Shown here in pieces: positions 1 through 10,450 of a stretch of 64,000 nucleotides of DNA. Source of the DNA: Lingula anatina (taxonomy: Eukaryota; Brachiopoda; Lingulata; Lingulida; Lingulidae); contig NW_019774958.1 in assembly GCF_001039355.2 (NCBI RefSeq), positions 877,582-941,581 on the forward strand, given 5' to 3'. Position 1 is the first letter of the stretch, and every line of letters starts with the position of its first letter. The notes beneath the pieces are model-generated. The model saw nothing but the letters and a program-made list of their open reading frames with translations, was not told where the DNA came from and made no database searches. Position numbers and translations under genes: made by a program.

Positions 1-278
1 AGGGGTGACAGGTGGGGCGAGTCCATTCAAATTTAAGGGGTGACAGGTGGGAAGAGTCCATTGTTTTCGAGGGGTGACAGGTGGGGAGAGTCCATTCAAT
101 TTTAAGGGGTGACAGGTGGGAAGAGTCCATTGTTTTCGAGGGGTGACAGGTGGGGAGAGTCCATTTAAGTTAAAGGGGTGGCAGGTGGGATGAGTCTATT
201 ACTTTTTGAGGGGTGACAGGTGGGGCCAATCAATTACATTTTTAGGGGTGATAAGTGAGACAAAGAATGTAAGAACAT
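1..278. repeat. 35-bp minisatellite with alternating unit types
   Basis: Eight units start at 1, 36, 70, 105, 139, 174, 209 and 244, each beginning AGGGGTGACAGGTGGG. The first five alternate between a TTCAAATTTAA-type and a TTGTTTTCG-type tail, so the older repeat is a dimer of about 69 bp. The array continues beyond the window's left edge, and the last unit is degenerate. Confidence 0.95.
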
Positions 279-1068
279 TTACTGCATAGGACTACTAGGA
301 ATTCAAAATTGGCTTACAAATATATGAAGGAATTGGAAATAATTTGAACATTATTTCGAATAGACCAAGTAAAATATATGCGAATAAATGATTTAAAAAA
401 ATAGGACTCGGGGGGCATTTGAGCAGTTCTATATCATCAAAATAAAAGGTCCAAATTCCTGGAACAGCCAATGTCATTTACAAAAAAGCAGCAAAATCTT
501 TTTTTCACTTGATCATTTTATTCAGATTTGTAATTGTATTATATATACAAGTATTTAGATAGTCAAATTGGCGGTAGCAAAAGAACGTTCTATAAAAAAG
601 CAATTAACTACATTATGAAAAGTGAGAAAATGATATTCCGGAGGATGGGCAAATTTGTTCTAAAGTACACTGAAAATATCATGACATGGAAAAATTTAGA
701 AACAAAATTAAACTTCAAAAAGCTGGTTTGTAATTACACTTTATGTGTGTTTATGGAAATCATTTGGTTCACCTATAGCCTTGCAGCAGACTTTAGATTT
801 TTAAGTACTCAAATACTATCGTTTTTTAATACAAGGTACGTTTGCAAAGCTTTTGAACCATTTCACTTTCAAATATTTTCATGTACCAAAGCAAATTGTC
901 AAAGCAATACCAAGGGCAATATTTACAGATTATATTAGGTAGATTGAATTTGAAATGGCTAAAACAGTTATTATATTTATATCTTCATACTCCTTTTCTA
1001 TCTATTACTATTATCATTATCATAACTTTTCATATAAAAATATAACAAGAAATCCCAGACAAATATAT
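279..1068. other. Non-coding AT-rich stretch
   Basis: Between the minisatellite and the candidate terminal exon. A 134-codon plus-strand frame (534-938) has low-complexity AT-driven codon use, no splice support and no recognised family. Confidence 0.5.
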
Positions 1069-1176
1069 TTATTCAATTCTCATAAAATAAATGCCTGAAT
1101 AGGCGTAGAGTTCCTGAATGTGAACCAAAGGTAAGGCTGCGAGCAGACGCATGTTGAACTGTACCTCGGTGGGTTT
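1069..1176 (-). CDS. Unidentified downstream gene, candidate last exon f
   Basis: Acceptor ATTTCAG, then 35 codons (KPTEVQFNMRLLAALPLVHI, QELYAYSGIYFMRIE) and a TAA at 1069-1071. An AATAAA overlaps the stop (1068-1073), which would be an unusually early poly(A) signal. Phase 0 fits exon e. The family is not recognised. Confidence 0.5.
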   Translation of the reverse strand, partial: KPTEVQFNMRLLAALPLVHIQELYAYSGIYFMRIE

Positions 1177-1761
1177 CTGAAATGAGAAAATTATTTTTAG
1201 CAATTTTTTATTTAATCTGAACGGCTCTTAAATTTTCAGCAATGAATGATAAATCACACGGGATAGAGTGATTTAAGCACGCGTTGGCTTGTCCAAAATA
1301 TAGGCAAGCAGGAAATAAGTCGAGGTTGTCTTATGTTAAACATGATCCAAAATGAATGAATAATATTCTTAGAGAGCAGTCCTAGAATGCAGACGTCCAA
1401 GTTAATGGTAAATAATAATTATAATGATAATAATAAATATATAAAAATACGAGGAAAGCCAGATTCAGTCGAAATTGTAATAATGTCTTTCTCATCTGAA
1501 TATCTCTGCGTCTTGAAATTTTCAACAAATATGCAGAAGACATTTAGAAATATTTTGCTTAAAAATCACATGAAAAGACAACCCATTTAATTTGCGGATC
1601 GTAATTACGCATACTATTGAATGTCATCGCTATGCATCACACCCTAGAAATTCAGGGCAGAATCCACCAAATAATTTCCCATTGACGACCATGGGCAGCA
1701 GACACATTGACATAACTCCCAATGGCACAAAGATTTACTGTTGAAAAGCTTCTTTTCTTAC

Positions 1762-1870
1762 CGGCAGTACTTGATCACGGGGACCCCTCTTGTTTGTAAA
1801 CAAACCACTGCACCGCTCAGGAGCTCCCTCCGCCAGAGGTCTCACGACTGCACGACACCCGTGTCTGGTC
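1762..1870 (-). CDS. Unidentified downstream gene, candidate exon e
   Basis: 109 nt between TTTTTTCAG and CCG|GTAAGA. Only one frame is open: TRHGCRAVVRPLAEGAPERC, SGLFTNKRGPRDQVLP. Phase 2 entry fits exon d and phase 0 exit fits exon f. Its GC content is well above its flanks. Confidence 0.5.
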
Positions 1871-2556
1871 CTGAAAAAATATGCATAGTTTATATTAATT
1901 TGCCTGTTAATTGACACCAGAATTAACCCTAGCAAAATATCAGGAAAAATTGGAAAAAATCACTAATTTTTTTTCACAACACTACAATCGTGATTGGTCT
2001 ATTTAGTGGAATCTGCCCTGAAGACAACGCTTTACATCCAAACCAAATACAGAGGTGCATTTCACATGCTGAAATGTCCAAAAATAAAATAAAATAATAA
2101 AAAGTTGTATTCAATTTTTTAAACATATATGTGAACAAAAATCCACCACTGTCTCAATTTTAATTTAATTTTTAATTTTTACTGTGTCTTTACATGTTAA
2201 ATCAAATTTAACATTTAACAGCAACCAATACGTTCAAATATTCTACTAGAGGGGAATGTGAAAGAAAAAATCCCCTAGAGACATTGATTATTGAAAAAAT
2301 GCATTTTAGCAATTAAATTGCAACGTGTGTTATTATCAAACAGACAAAATGGAGGGACATATCATGGTGGTACTTTTAACACTTTGCATTTATGTTTTAA
2401 AGTCCAAAAAATTGTAATTTTTGTAAATTTCTGAACATAAATAGTGTTCTCATACAAGAACATAAACATTTCTGCATCTGCTGCCCGATATACTGAAGAT
2501 GCTGCTGAGATAGAAGTGTTAAAAAGCAGAATATAGGTTTTGAATATAGGGAAACT

Positions 2557-3661
2557 TTGTTCCCTTCATCTTTATGCAAAAGTGAGATCTGTTCAACAAA
2601 TTAATGTCACGAATGCAAGTCATAGTTAACAAATAATTACAAAAATATTGCACATACTACTCACCTTAACTTTTAAAAAATCGGTAATATTAAGATTACA
2701 ATCCAGATGAACAAATTTAGATAACAAAAATCGTTTAATATATCTACGTTCTTTTTATGCACAGTTTAACCAGTAGACTTGGGTTAGCCAAATCAGTTTT
2801 CAACTACATGTAGTTTTCGCAAATTGAGTCTTAAATGTGTGAACTTTATATACTCCGTTACACAAACAAAATCATCGATTGCGGTCTGTAAAAATGACAC
2901 TTTTCACGCAACAAGACAGCAAGTTTCCAATCTTCAAAAGATGATGCAGATACGAGTTAAAGTAACCTCGCTATGAAGATAAAGGCTTGTGACTTTCACA
3001 CGTGGGGATAGAATAATAGAAATTTGGAAACCCCAAAGGGGTTTCCAGATCGTAGTTTTCGAAACGGTTTTTGAATAAAGTAAACCTAAAGAGAAAATTG
3101 CTGAAATTTCCTGATTTTTTTTTTTTTTTTTTTTTTGCTTTGGTCTAACCCGGATTGGTTGCCTTCAAAGTTAAGAATTTAATTCCAGGAGCGAGCGAAA
3201 ATATTGTAAATGCCAAGTGTCGAGTGAAATGCTCGCCATTTAGAAAAAAAAAATCTTAAAAATTTTAATCTTTCGTTAAAATTTTGCCAACTAAGCATTA
3301 AACCATTTTTAAAATGGATTGAATTGATTAAGTATTATTTGTAAGATCAAAACGTAAGACTGCTTCAGTGCGATTTATTTTTCTTCAAATATTTTAAAGG
3401 ACGCGAAAAAGTAACAAATCAACAAATGTGCAAACTTACGTGAACAGAGTTTTCAAGGTTGTCTTCTTCGTCTTTTGATGGATAGGTCAAATTGAGCTTT
3501 GTGAGATTTCCTGGACTAGAAAAACAAGTTTTCCGTATTTTGAGCATTATATTTGCTTGAAATAAATGTAAAGTCACAACTTGCTGTCTAGCTGAAGAAT
3601 ATCGCAAATAGTTTTACAAACATCACAGAGGCTAACTGAGATTTAAAATATTATAGTAATA
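2557..3661. repeat. 1.1-kb tandem duplication, copy 1
   Basis: Matches 3662-4900 in direct orientation and abuts it. It includes a minus-strand exon-like piece (NLTKLNLTYPSKDEEDNLEN...SVH before GTAAGT at 3437-3432). The phases do not fit between exons d and e, so it is more likely intronic or a remnant. Confidence 0.85.
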
Positions 3662-4900
3662 TTGTTCCCTTCATTTTTATGCCAAAGTGAGATCTGTCAA
3701 CAAATTAATGTCACGAATGCAAGTCATAGTTAACAAATAATTACAAAAATATTGCACATACTACTCACCTTAACTTAAAAAAAATCAGTAATATTAAGAT
3801 TACAATCCAGATGAACAAATTTAGATAACAAAAATCGTTTAATATATCTACGTTCTTTTTATGCTTAGTTTAACCAGTAGACTTGGGTTAGCCAAATCAG
3901 TTTTCAACTACATATAGTTTTCGCAAATTGAGTCTTAAATGTGTGAACTTTATATACTCCGTTACACAAACAAAATCATCGATTGCGGTCTGTAAAAATG
4001 ACACTTTTCACGCAACAAGACAGCAAGTTTCCAATCTTCAAAAGATGATGCAGATACGAGTTAAAGTAACCTCGCTATGGAGATAAAGGCTTGTGACTTT
4101 CACACTTAGCGATAGAATAATAGAAATTTGGAAACCCAAAAGGGGTTTCAAGATCGTAGTTTTCGAAACGGTTTTTGAATAAAGTAAACCTAAAGAGAAA
4201 ATTGCTGAAATTTCCTGATTTTTTTTGCTTTGGTCTTACCCGGATTGCCTGCCTTCAAAATTAAAAATTTAATTTCGATGGGTTTCCAGATCGTAGTTTT
4301 CAAAACGGTTTTTGAATAAAGTAAACCTAAAGAGAAAATTGCTGAAATTCTTGATTGTTTTGCTTTGGTCTTACCCGGATTGCCTGCCTTCAAAATTAAG
4401 AATTTAATTCCAGGAGCGAGCAAAAATATTGTAAATGCCAAGTTCCGCGTGACGAGTGAAATGCTCGCCATTTAGAAAAGAAAATTCTCTAAAATTTTAA
4501 TCTTTCGTTAAAATTTTGACAACTAAGCATTAAACCATTTTTAAAATGGATTGAATTGATTAAGTATTATTTGTAAGATCAAAAACGTAAGACTGCTTCA
4601 GTGCGATTTATTTTTCTTCAAAGTATTTTAAAGGACACGAAAAAGTAACAAATCAACAAATGTGCAAACTTACGTGAACAGAGTTTTCAAGGTCGTCTTC
4701 TTCGTCTTTTGATGGAAAGGCCAAATTGAGCTTTATTTGTGAGTTTTCCTGGACGAGAAAAAACAAGTTTTTCGTATTTTGAGCATTATATTTGCATTGA
4801 AATAAACGTAAAGTCACAACTTGCTGTCAAGCTGAAGAATATCGCAAATAGTTTTACAAACATCACAGAGGCTAACTGAGATTTATAATATTATAGTAAA
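3662..4900. repeat. 1.1-kb tandem duplication, copy 2
   Basis: The second copy has an extra internal 137-bp tandem duplication (units begin at 4143 and 4280). It also has a 4-base insertion in the exon-like piece relative to copy 1, which changes the phase. Confidence 0.85.
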
Positions 4901-4905
4901 ACACG

Positions 4906-5387
4906 TTTAAAGGCATAAGGGGTGCTGAGGCGGATCCACGATTTTTGAAGGGGGGTCCGCGGATGCGAAGCCGATCCCCTTGGCGTGGGGTTCGGGACCC
5001 GAAAAAAATTGGTATTTTTGAGAACGAACAGTGATATTAAGTACAGTTTAGAATTGTGATTCAGCTAGTCAGAATTCTAATTTAAAGAGGGGAATATCTG
5101 TGTTTTTTTGTCAGAAATCGAAATGGGGGCGGGGGGTGGGGTTATTCTTTGACGATATGAAACAAGTTTTGTTATTAATGACTATTCGGTGTTAAATGTG
5201 CTGCGTTTTGATATTTTTACAAAGGCTTAAAAATTTGGAGGTAAAAAATCATGAAAAATTGCTTTGGAAAGAGCGTTTTGATAAGACAACATGATATTGG
5301 CATTAGCCATAAATGAGAAATATCAAAATGAAGTTCAAGCATTACTTGCAAATTGGCGCTAGCAATTCGCCCCCTATGCCTTGAAAA
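4906..5387. mobile_element. MITE-like element of about 480 bp
   Basis: Inverted ends AAGGCATAAGGGGTG (left) and AAGGCATAGGGGGCG (right, complement) share 13 of 15 bases. The interior has the GGATCC / GGGGGGTCCGCGG / GGGACCC style seen in non-autonomous elements of marine invertebrates. No protein is coded. Confidence 0.55.
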
Positions 5388-5976
5388 GGGTTGCTTTCAT
5401 AATCAGTCACGCAGGACGCAGTGTAACTATAAACTAGGTCACATACTCAATTGGATCGAAATATTACATTTTATGGTTTTATTTGTGAAAACATGCCAGA
5501 ATTAGAAATGGAAGTATATTACTAAACCTTTATCCTGTTCTTTAATGTTAAATTGTGACTATTTTGCTGTACCATAATTATGACACATAACACAAACACA
5601 AAATCCTCTCTTAATTTCAACAGCCCAATTTTTAAAAGAGCCATTCAACAGAATTTCCCCCATCTTGACTATTTCACATGTACAACTTTACTGCCACTAC
5701 TAATTCTACCGATGTAATTTAAAATTCTGTGTAGTTAACATGAGGCACAACTGCAATTATCACTGTCATAAGGTACGTGATGAAATAAAGGAGGCATGGA
5801 GGACATAAAATATCATGTGGGGAAAATACTGGTGGATGGCAAAACCCAGTGTTCAACATGCAGGCGTCGAACCCATTTTTAAAATGCATTAAAGAGAAGT
5901 TAGCGACAAATACCTAAAATCATTGTCTTAAGACGTTTCGTACGTTGAATCGGTTAAAACTGAAATATTCACATAC

Positions 5977-6020
5977 TTAGTATCTTGTCCGCCTAGCATC
6001 CACACCCTGGTCACTCGGAA
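5977..6020 (-). CDS. Unidentified downstream gene, candidate exon d
   Basis: Encodes FRVTRVWMLGGQDT and part of a Lys codon before donor AA|GTATGT. The acceptor may be CTTCTTCAG at 6023-6021. The coding-like frame extends further upstream to about 6095 (LMDHLKPESLEEMSLLQ), so the 5' border is uncertain. Confidence 0.35.
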
Positions 6021-6351
6021 CTGAAGAAGTGACATCTCTTCCAAGGATTCAGGTTTCAAATGATCCATCAAGGTAGGAGGCAGGAAGAACAACCCTTTTT
6101 ATTTATCAATTACCATAATTTGGCAGACAAAAATTGATTAACAATGAACTAAAAAAGTAATGCACAGGAAGCTTTTGTTTCCTTCATGTTTTAAAATACA
6201 CTAGATTAAATTAATTAAATTAAGCTTCAGACCCGTACATACCCCAAAGTAAAATGACATAATGTAGGTCACTGGTTCTTCCTTATATGGTCTACTGCAT
6301 GCTGCAATCTGAACAGTTTTTGCCTAGTTTGACAAACCAAACCGTTCTATA

Positions 6352-6365
6352 GCGCCATCTGGAGG
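6352..6365 (-). promoter_or_regulatory. CTCF-like motif
   Basis: The minus strand reads CCTCCAGATGGCGC, one mismatch from CCASYAGRKGGCRS. It lies between candidate exons c and d. Motif evidence only. Confidence 0.25.
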
Positions 6366-6960
6366 GGAACAGAAATTATCTTCTCTGTTGCAATTTAGTG
6401 TATGTGTGTGTGTGTATCTGGCATATATACAAATAAATTGATAGTCATTTATGAGAATAGCACCAACAACCAACAGTACATTATCTAAAAACTGTACGGA
6501 CATCATCTCTGCTCACGGTCAACTGCCATTTTTGATCTGTTTATTATAGGAATCCCAATGTAAAACCATGTAAAACGACCTTAAAACACTACTCCAATCT
6601 GCCATAATGCAAATAAAGTAATGATTAAATCAATAAACCCATTATTAGAATAAAACTGAATAGATGGAAAGCGAATAGATTAACTGCCAAAATGGGCCAA
6701 ATGCTAGTATTTTAACCGAACTGAAAAGAAAAATGTGTTAAGAAGAGTTCACACTTTGAAAATACCAGAATGAGAAAAATAAAAATTTGACAAAAATGGT
6801 ATTGACGCCAGCGTTCTTGTTGTTGCATTATAAATTGTTGTTGCATTATATTGTTGTTGTTGCATTATAAATTATAAATTTGAAAAAAAAAAAAAACACT
6901 TTAAAAACGTTTGTCCAGTCTTAATAACATGATGAATATCGTCTGCAGAACTTCGCCCAC

Positions 6961-7010
6961 GCAATCTCTCCTGATGCAAGCTGAGAATTCATGACACATT
7001 TGTTGTGATT
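6961..7010 (-). CDS. Unidentified downstream gene, candidate exon c
   Basis: Acceptor TTTTTAG, then phase-1 entry fitting exon b. It encodes SQQMCHEFSACIRRDC to a possible GTGGGC donor at 6960. The frame continues open to a TAA in the next 75 bases, so it might instead be a terminal exon. Confidence 0.3.
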
Positions 7011-7975
7011 CTAAAAATTAACAAATAAATATACAGATATAAATTACAAAGTAAACAAACACGTTTAAAATGCGGAACAATTTATTAATGTACATTTATG
7101 TATGTGAAGTAGGCGAAATGCGCACAAATGTAATGCCAAAAACTTATCAATATCAATAAGATATGTCAGTAGTGTGAATACAGTGTCCTCATGTAGTACT
7201 GGTGATGCCAAAGCCAGTGTCACCAAAATGTCAAAACGACAATGACACCTCTTTTGCATTATTGTGCCTACAAATAATTGCAATGGTAATTGATATCGGT
7301 GCCTTTGCAATTAGGATACCAAGCTTGTATATGTGGTGTATATTAAACAAAGAGTCCGATGTCATACTTTAGTTGGCATTATGAAGGCAAAACACGACAC
7401 CCCTGGTGAAAATTAATAGTGAAAAGAGTTGAGCCAACATTGCAAAGCGCCATGTATTTAATAAATGAGGCATTTCATACAGGCATACTGGTTTTGTATT
7501 GTCACTACTGCCACAGGTGAAGCGTAATAATGGAAATAATGATTAATGCATTATGATGTAATGAAATGAATTAAAGGCCTATAATATTGAACAAAATCTT
7601 GTCTCGTCGAGAAAGCCTGAAATATGGTATCAGATTAATTAATCCATTTCTACTGCAGCTTTATTAAATTCCGTTACACCCACCAAGAACTGATAGAATA
7701 AATATTCTGAAATGTGAATTTGACAGAAAACGTCTGTTATATCACTCCAATTATGAACTATTAACAATACTGAATAGTCTACAAAGATGATTAATGCTAC
7801 AGCAACACTTACGTAAAAGCAACTGTAGGAACTCCTTAAAGACACTCTATACTGAAAAAACCCTGGGCGCATTGTTACTTGCTAAACTACCGCGGTATAG
7901 GTCTTGAATAATTCTGCAAACAAAAGCATGTATCGGTATTGCGAATGCAGGTGTGACAAAATTGATATATCTTAC

Positions 7976-8033
7976 CGTCAACATTGACCAAAAGAAATAT
8001 TCTGGATGGCAAGAACCGCCGAATGATCCGAGT
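7976..8033 (-). CDS. Unidentified downstream gene, candidate exon b
   Basis: Lies between ATTTCGAG and GACG|GTAAGA. Phase 0 in fits exon a, phase 1 out. It encodes TRIIRRFLPSRIFLLVNVD. Confidence 0.35.
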
Positions 8034-9376
8034 CTCGAAATAAAAAATCTAATTTTATTTTAATGCCTTTGTGGCTCCATCTTTAGGCGATGTTTTTAAC
8101 CCCAGCGAAAAGTTAAGACTGTACATGAACAGTTCAAAATTTCATGTTAAGAAACAGTTAAAATAACTAGCAGAATAAAAGAAATGTCAGTCTCTTTCAG
8201 TTTGAAGGTCAACCTGAAAGACAACACAAGAAGTTATAAAGAGATATAACTTCTTGGACAACACCACTGTATTAATTATTGTATCTGGGTCAAGGTCAAG
8301 CTGATGGTCAAGGTTAAACTCAGGGTGAATGGTTTCAATGTCAATATAATACATTTGGGAACAGTTTGAGAGAAGAACTTAAATTTGTCTTCTCCTACAT
8401 TTGATTCTGTTAATATTACAGAGTTATTTTACAACAAATAAATTATTTTGTAGCAATTACATCCTACTGACTTTGTCAAAGCCTGCTTAAGACAAGGAAC
8501 TGCTGAAAGGTATTGTACAGAGGGCATATGGAAATACATATCTGTGAAACTACTTGAATAAAGTAGTTGAAATTCCACCATCCCTTTCTCTACCAGGGCA
8601 TAATTATTTTGTAAATGGATGATGAAAGTCAGAAGTGGATTAGCATGTGACTAATAATGTCCAATTAGTACAATTTCACACAAATTGCATCAAATTTTTT
8701 GTCAGAGTGTACGACTAGAGCTCTCTGGTGTCACTTTATTGACATCAGTTTTGTACTTTGACTTACAATACAGGGTGCAACTTGACTATTTACAACATTG
8801 CCAGGGATAATGCGAGATTCTATCATGAAGTAAAAATTGGCCTTACTTTCATAGTTAAGTATTATTCCTTGAAATAAGATGAAGAGGACATTTTCCAACT
8901 TCCATATTGTTACAGTTAAAAGTTGGGTTTACTTGCTGGGGCTATCCTGATTAATATCATTGCACAGTTGCTTTTTCAGTTACAGGATTATTGTGCTGCA
9001 ATGATAAATACTCCATTTTCTGAACCTTGCATCTATTATTAAGCCTTCTGCATTATTTATCTTTTTCATTCAATGAAAAACAGTTTTTTTGATGTTCAAA
9101 ACATTCTTTATAAACAAAAACATGGACTTTGTTAAATACATCAGATTGCTTGATGCAATGTGAGATTTTCAATACTTTACAATGACGATGGTATCAGAAT
9201 TACAATTAAATAACTGCTTTACACCATCATGGTCTATAAAAATTGAAATAATAACAATACCTCATCTACTGCATTAAGGATCAATATGGTAGAGATTATG
9301 AATCATCACAAAAATGTATCAGTACAGACATAATAATAATAATTATATAATAAATATCCAGTGCAACTTGGCATAC

Positions 9377-9477
9377 CAACTGGGTCATGATCAGCTGTAC
9401 ACCAGTGGCGACCTCTATACGAGGTTTTTCCTCGGCTCTGTGTCTCAGTTCACTCAGTAGGTGGAGCCACCGAGAAT
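9377..9477 (-). CDS. Unidentified downstream gene, candidate exon a
   Basis: Lies between TTGCTGCAG and TTG|GTATGC. It has one open frame of 33 codons (SRWLHLLSELRHRAEEKPRI, EVATGVQLIMTQL). The composition looks coding and unlike the AT-rich surroundings. It enters in phase 1 and exits in phase 0. No family was recognised. Confidence 0.4.
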
Positions 9478-9849
9478 CTGCAGCAAAAAACTTTCAGGTA
9501 AATATCTGTATATTAATATTTATATACTTTATATATATGAACATGAACAACTGTGTTATAAGTGTCTGCATTATAATAACATAATCTGACTTCCTTCAAT
9601 ACAATATCAACAACACTGTACAGAGTTCAGAAAACTGAAGCAAACCCCTTTTTTCACTTCTGTTTTTCTTGCACTGTTGGGAACTTCTCCCCTATTCCAA
9701 CCCCTCATCTTTTCAAAGGACTTCACATATTGATTATCAAGTAACATAACAGATATTGCAAATTTTGAGTCTCCTCCATCATAATTTCATATAAAAATCT
9801 AGTCTTTGGCGTAAATGCGAGATCATCTCTTCCAATGTTAAACAATAGG

Positions 9850-10000
9850 AGATAAATTTTCCACTGTTGCTTCATCAAGTTTTTCAGTTCTCAGTTCAAA
9901 CTAATTTAGTTCAATTATAGTTTTTCTAATTTCTAGTGTCTACTAAACAGATCTGGCAATAAAAAAAATCTGATTTGAGAGAACTGTCAATTGACCCCCT
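9850..10000. repeat. 150-bp repeat, copy 1
   Basis: Similar to 10958-11104 (about 85-90% by eye), sharing the segments ATAAATTTTCCACT, GTGTCTACTAAACAGATCTG and TTTGAGAGAACTGTCAATT. One copy lies 3' of FHOD and one in intron 21, 1.1 kb apart. Confidence 0.85.
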
Positions 10001-10370
10001 TATCACATTGCCATAGGAGACAGCAAATCCACCAATCACAATGGGCTTAACATCTATTAACATTCAATAGTGTCCAATCAGATCCAAGCTGTCAAGAAGG
10101 CTACCAATGCAATGCCATGACATGCAGAGAAAATGATGTCCCTTAAAATCACAACAGCATTTCCTTGTCTGAGTAAATATACTCAATGTTATATTTGGTA
10201 AGTTCAGTGCACTTTCACATATAGGCACCATAAGCACTGTGATCAAATCACAAATCAGAGAAAAAAGTCCCTATGTAGTAGTCCAGGTTATACCAATGTA
10301 GATCTACAAGTCCTGGTTATTATGTCGATATTGTTCTATGAATAGTAGTCCTTGCTAAACCAGTGTCATT

Positions 10371-10450
10371 CTATTTGTAATAATCCTGGTTATACCGCCT
10401 CAATACCTGCTGTTCTTCTTCATCCAATCCACTTTTTAGTGTCCTCCTCA
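10371..10450 (-). CDS. Fhod: FHOD exon 23 (last, ROCK-site region and stop)
   Basis: The acceptor is TTGATCTTTTAG. The exon completes a Leu codon and encodes [18 protein letters not shown], then YNQDYYK and a TAG stop at 10371-10373. [12 protein letters not shown] is identical to the vertebrate FHOD C-terminus. A possible weak donor CAG|GTATTG at 10407 would give a different tail, so the last 11 residues are less certain. Confidence 0.85.

Noticed and set aside
534-938. 134-codon plus-strand frame
   Set aside because: AT-rich, low-complexity translation with no splice sites, motifs or family resemblance.
9387-9584. Plus-strand frame with a CAG|GTAAAT donor over candidate exon a
   Set aside because: The minus-strand reading has both an acceptor and a donor and chains in phase with further exons; the plus-strand one does not.
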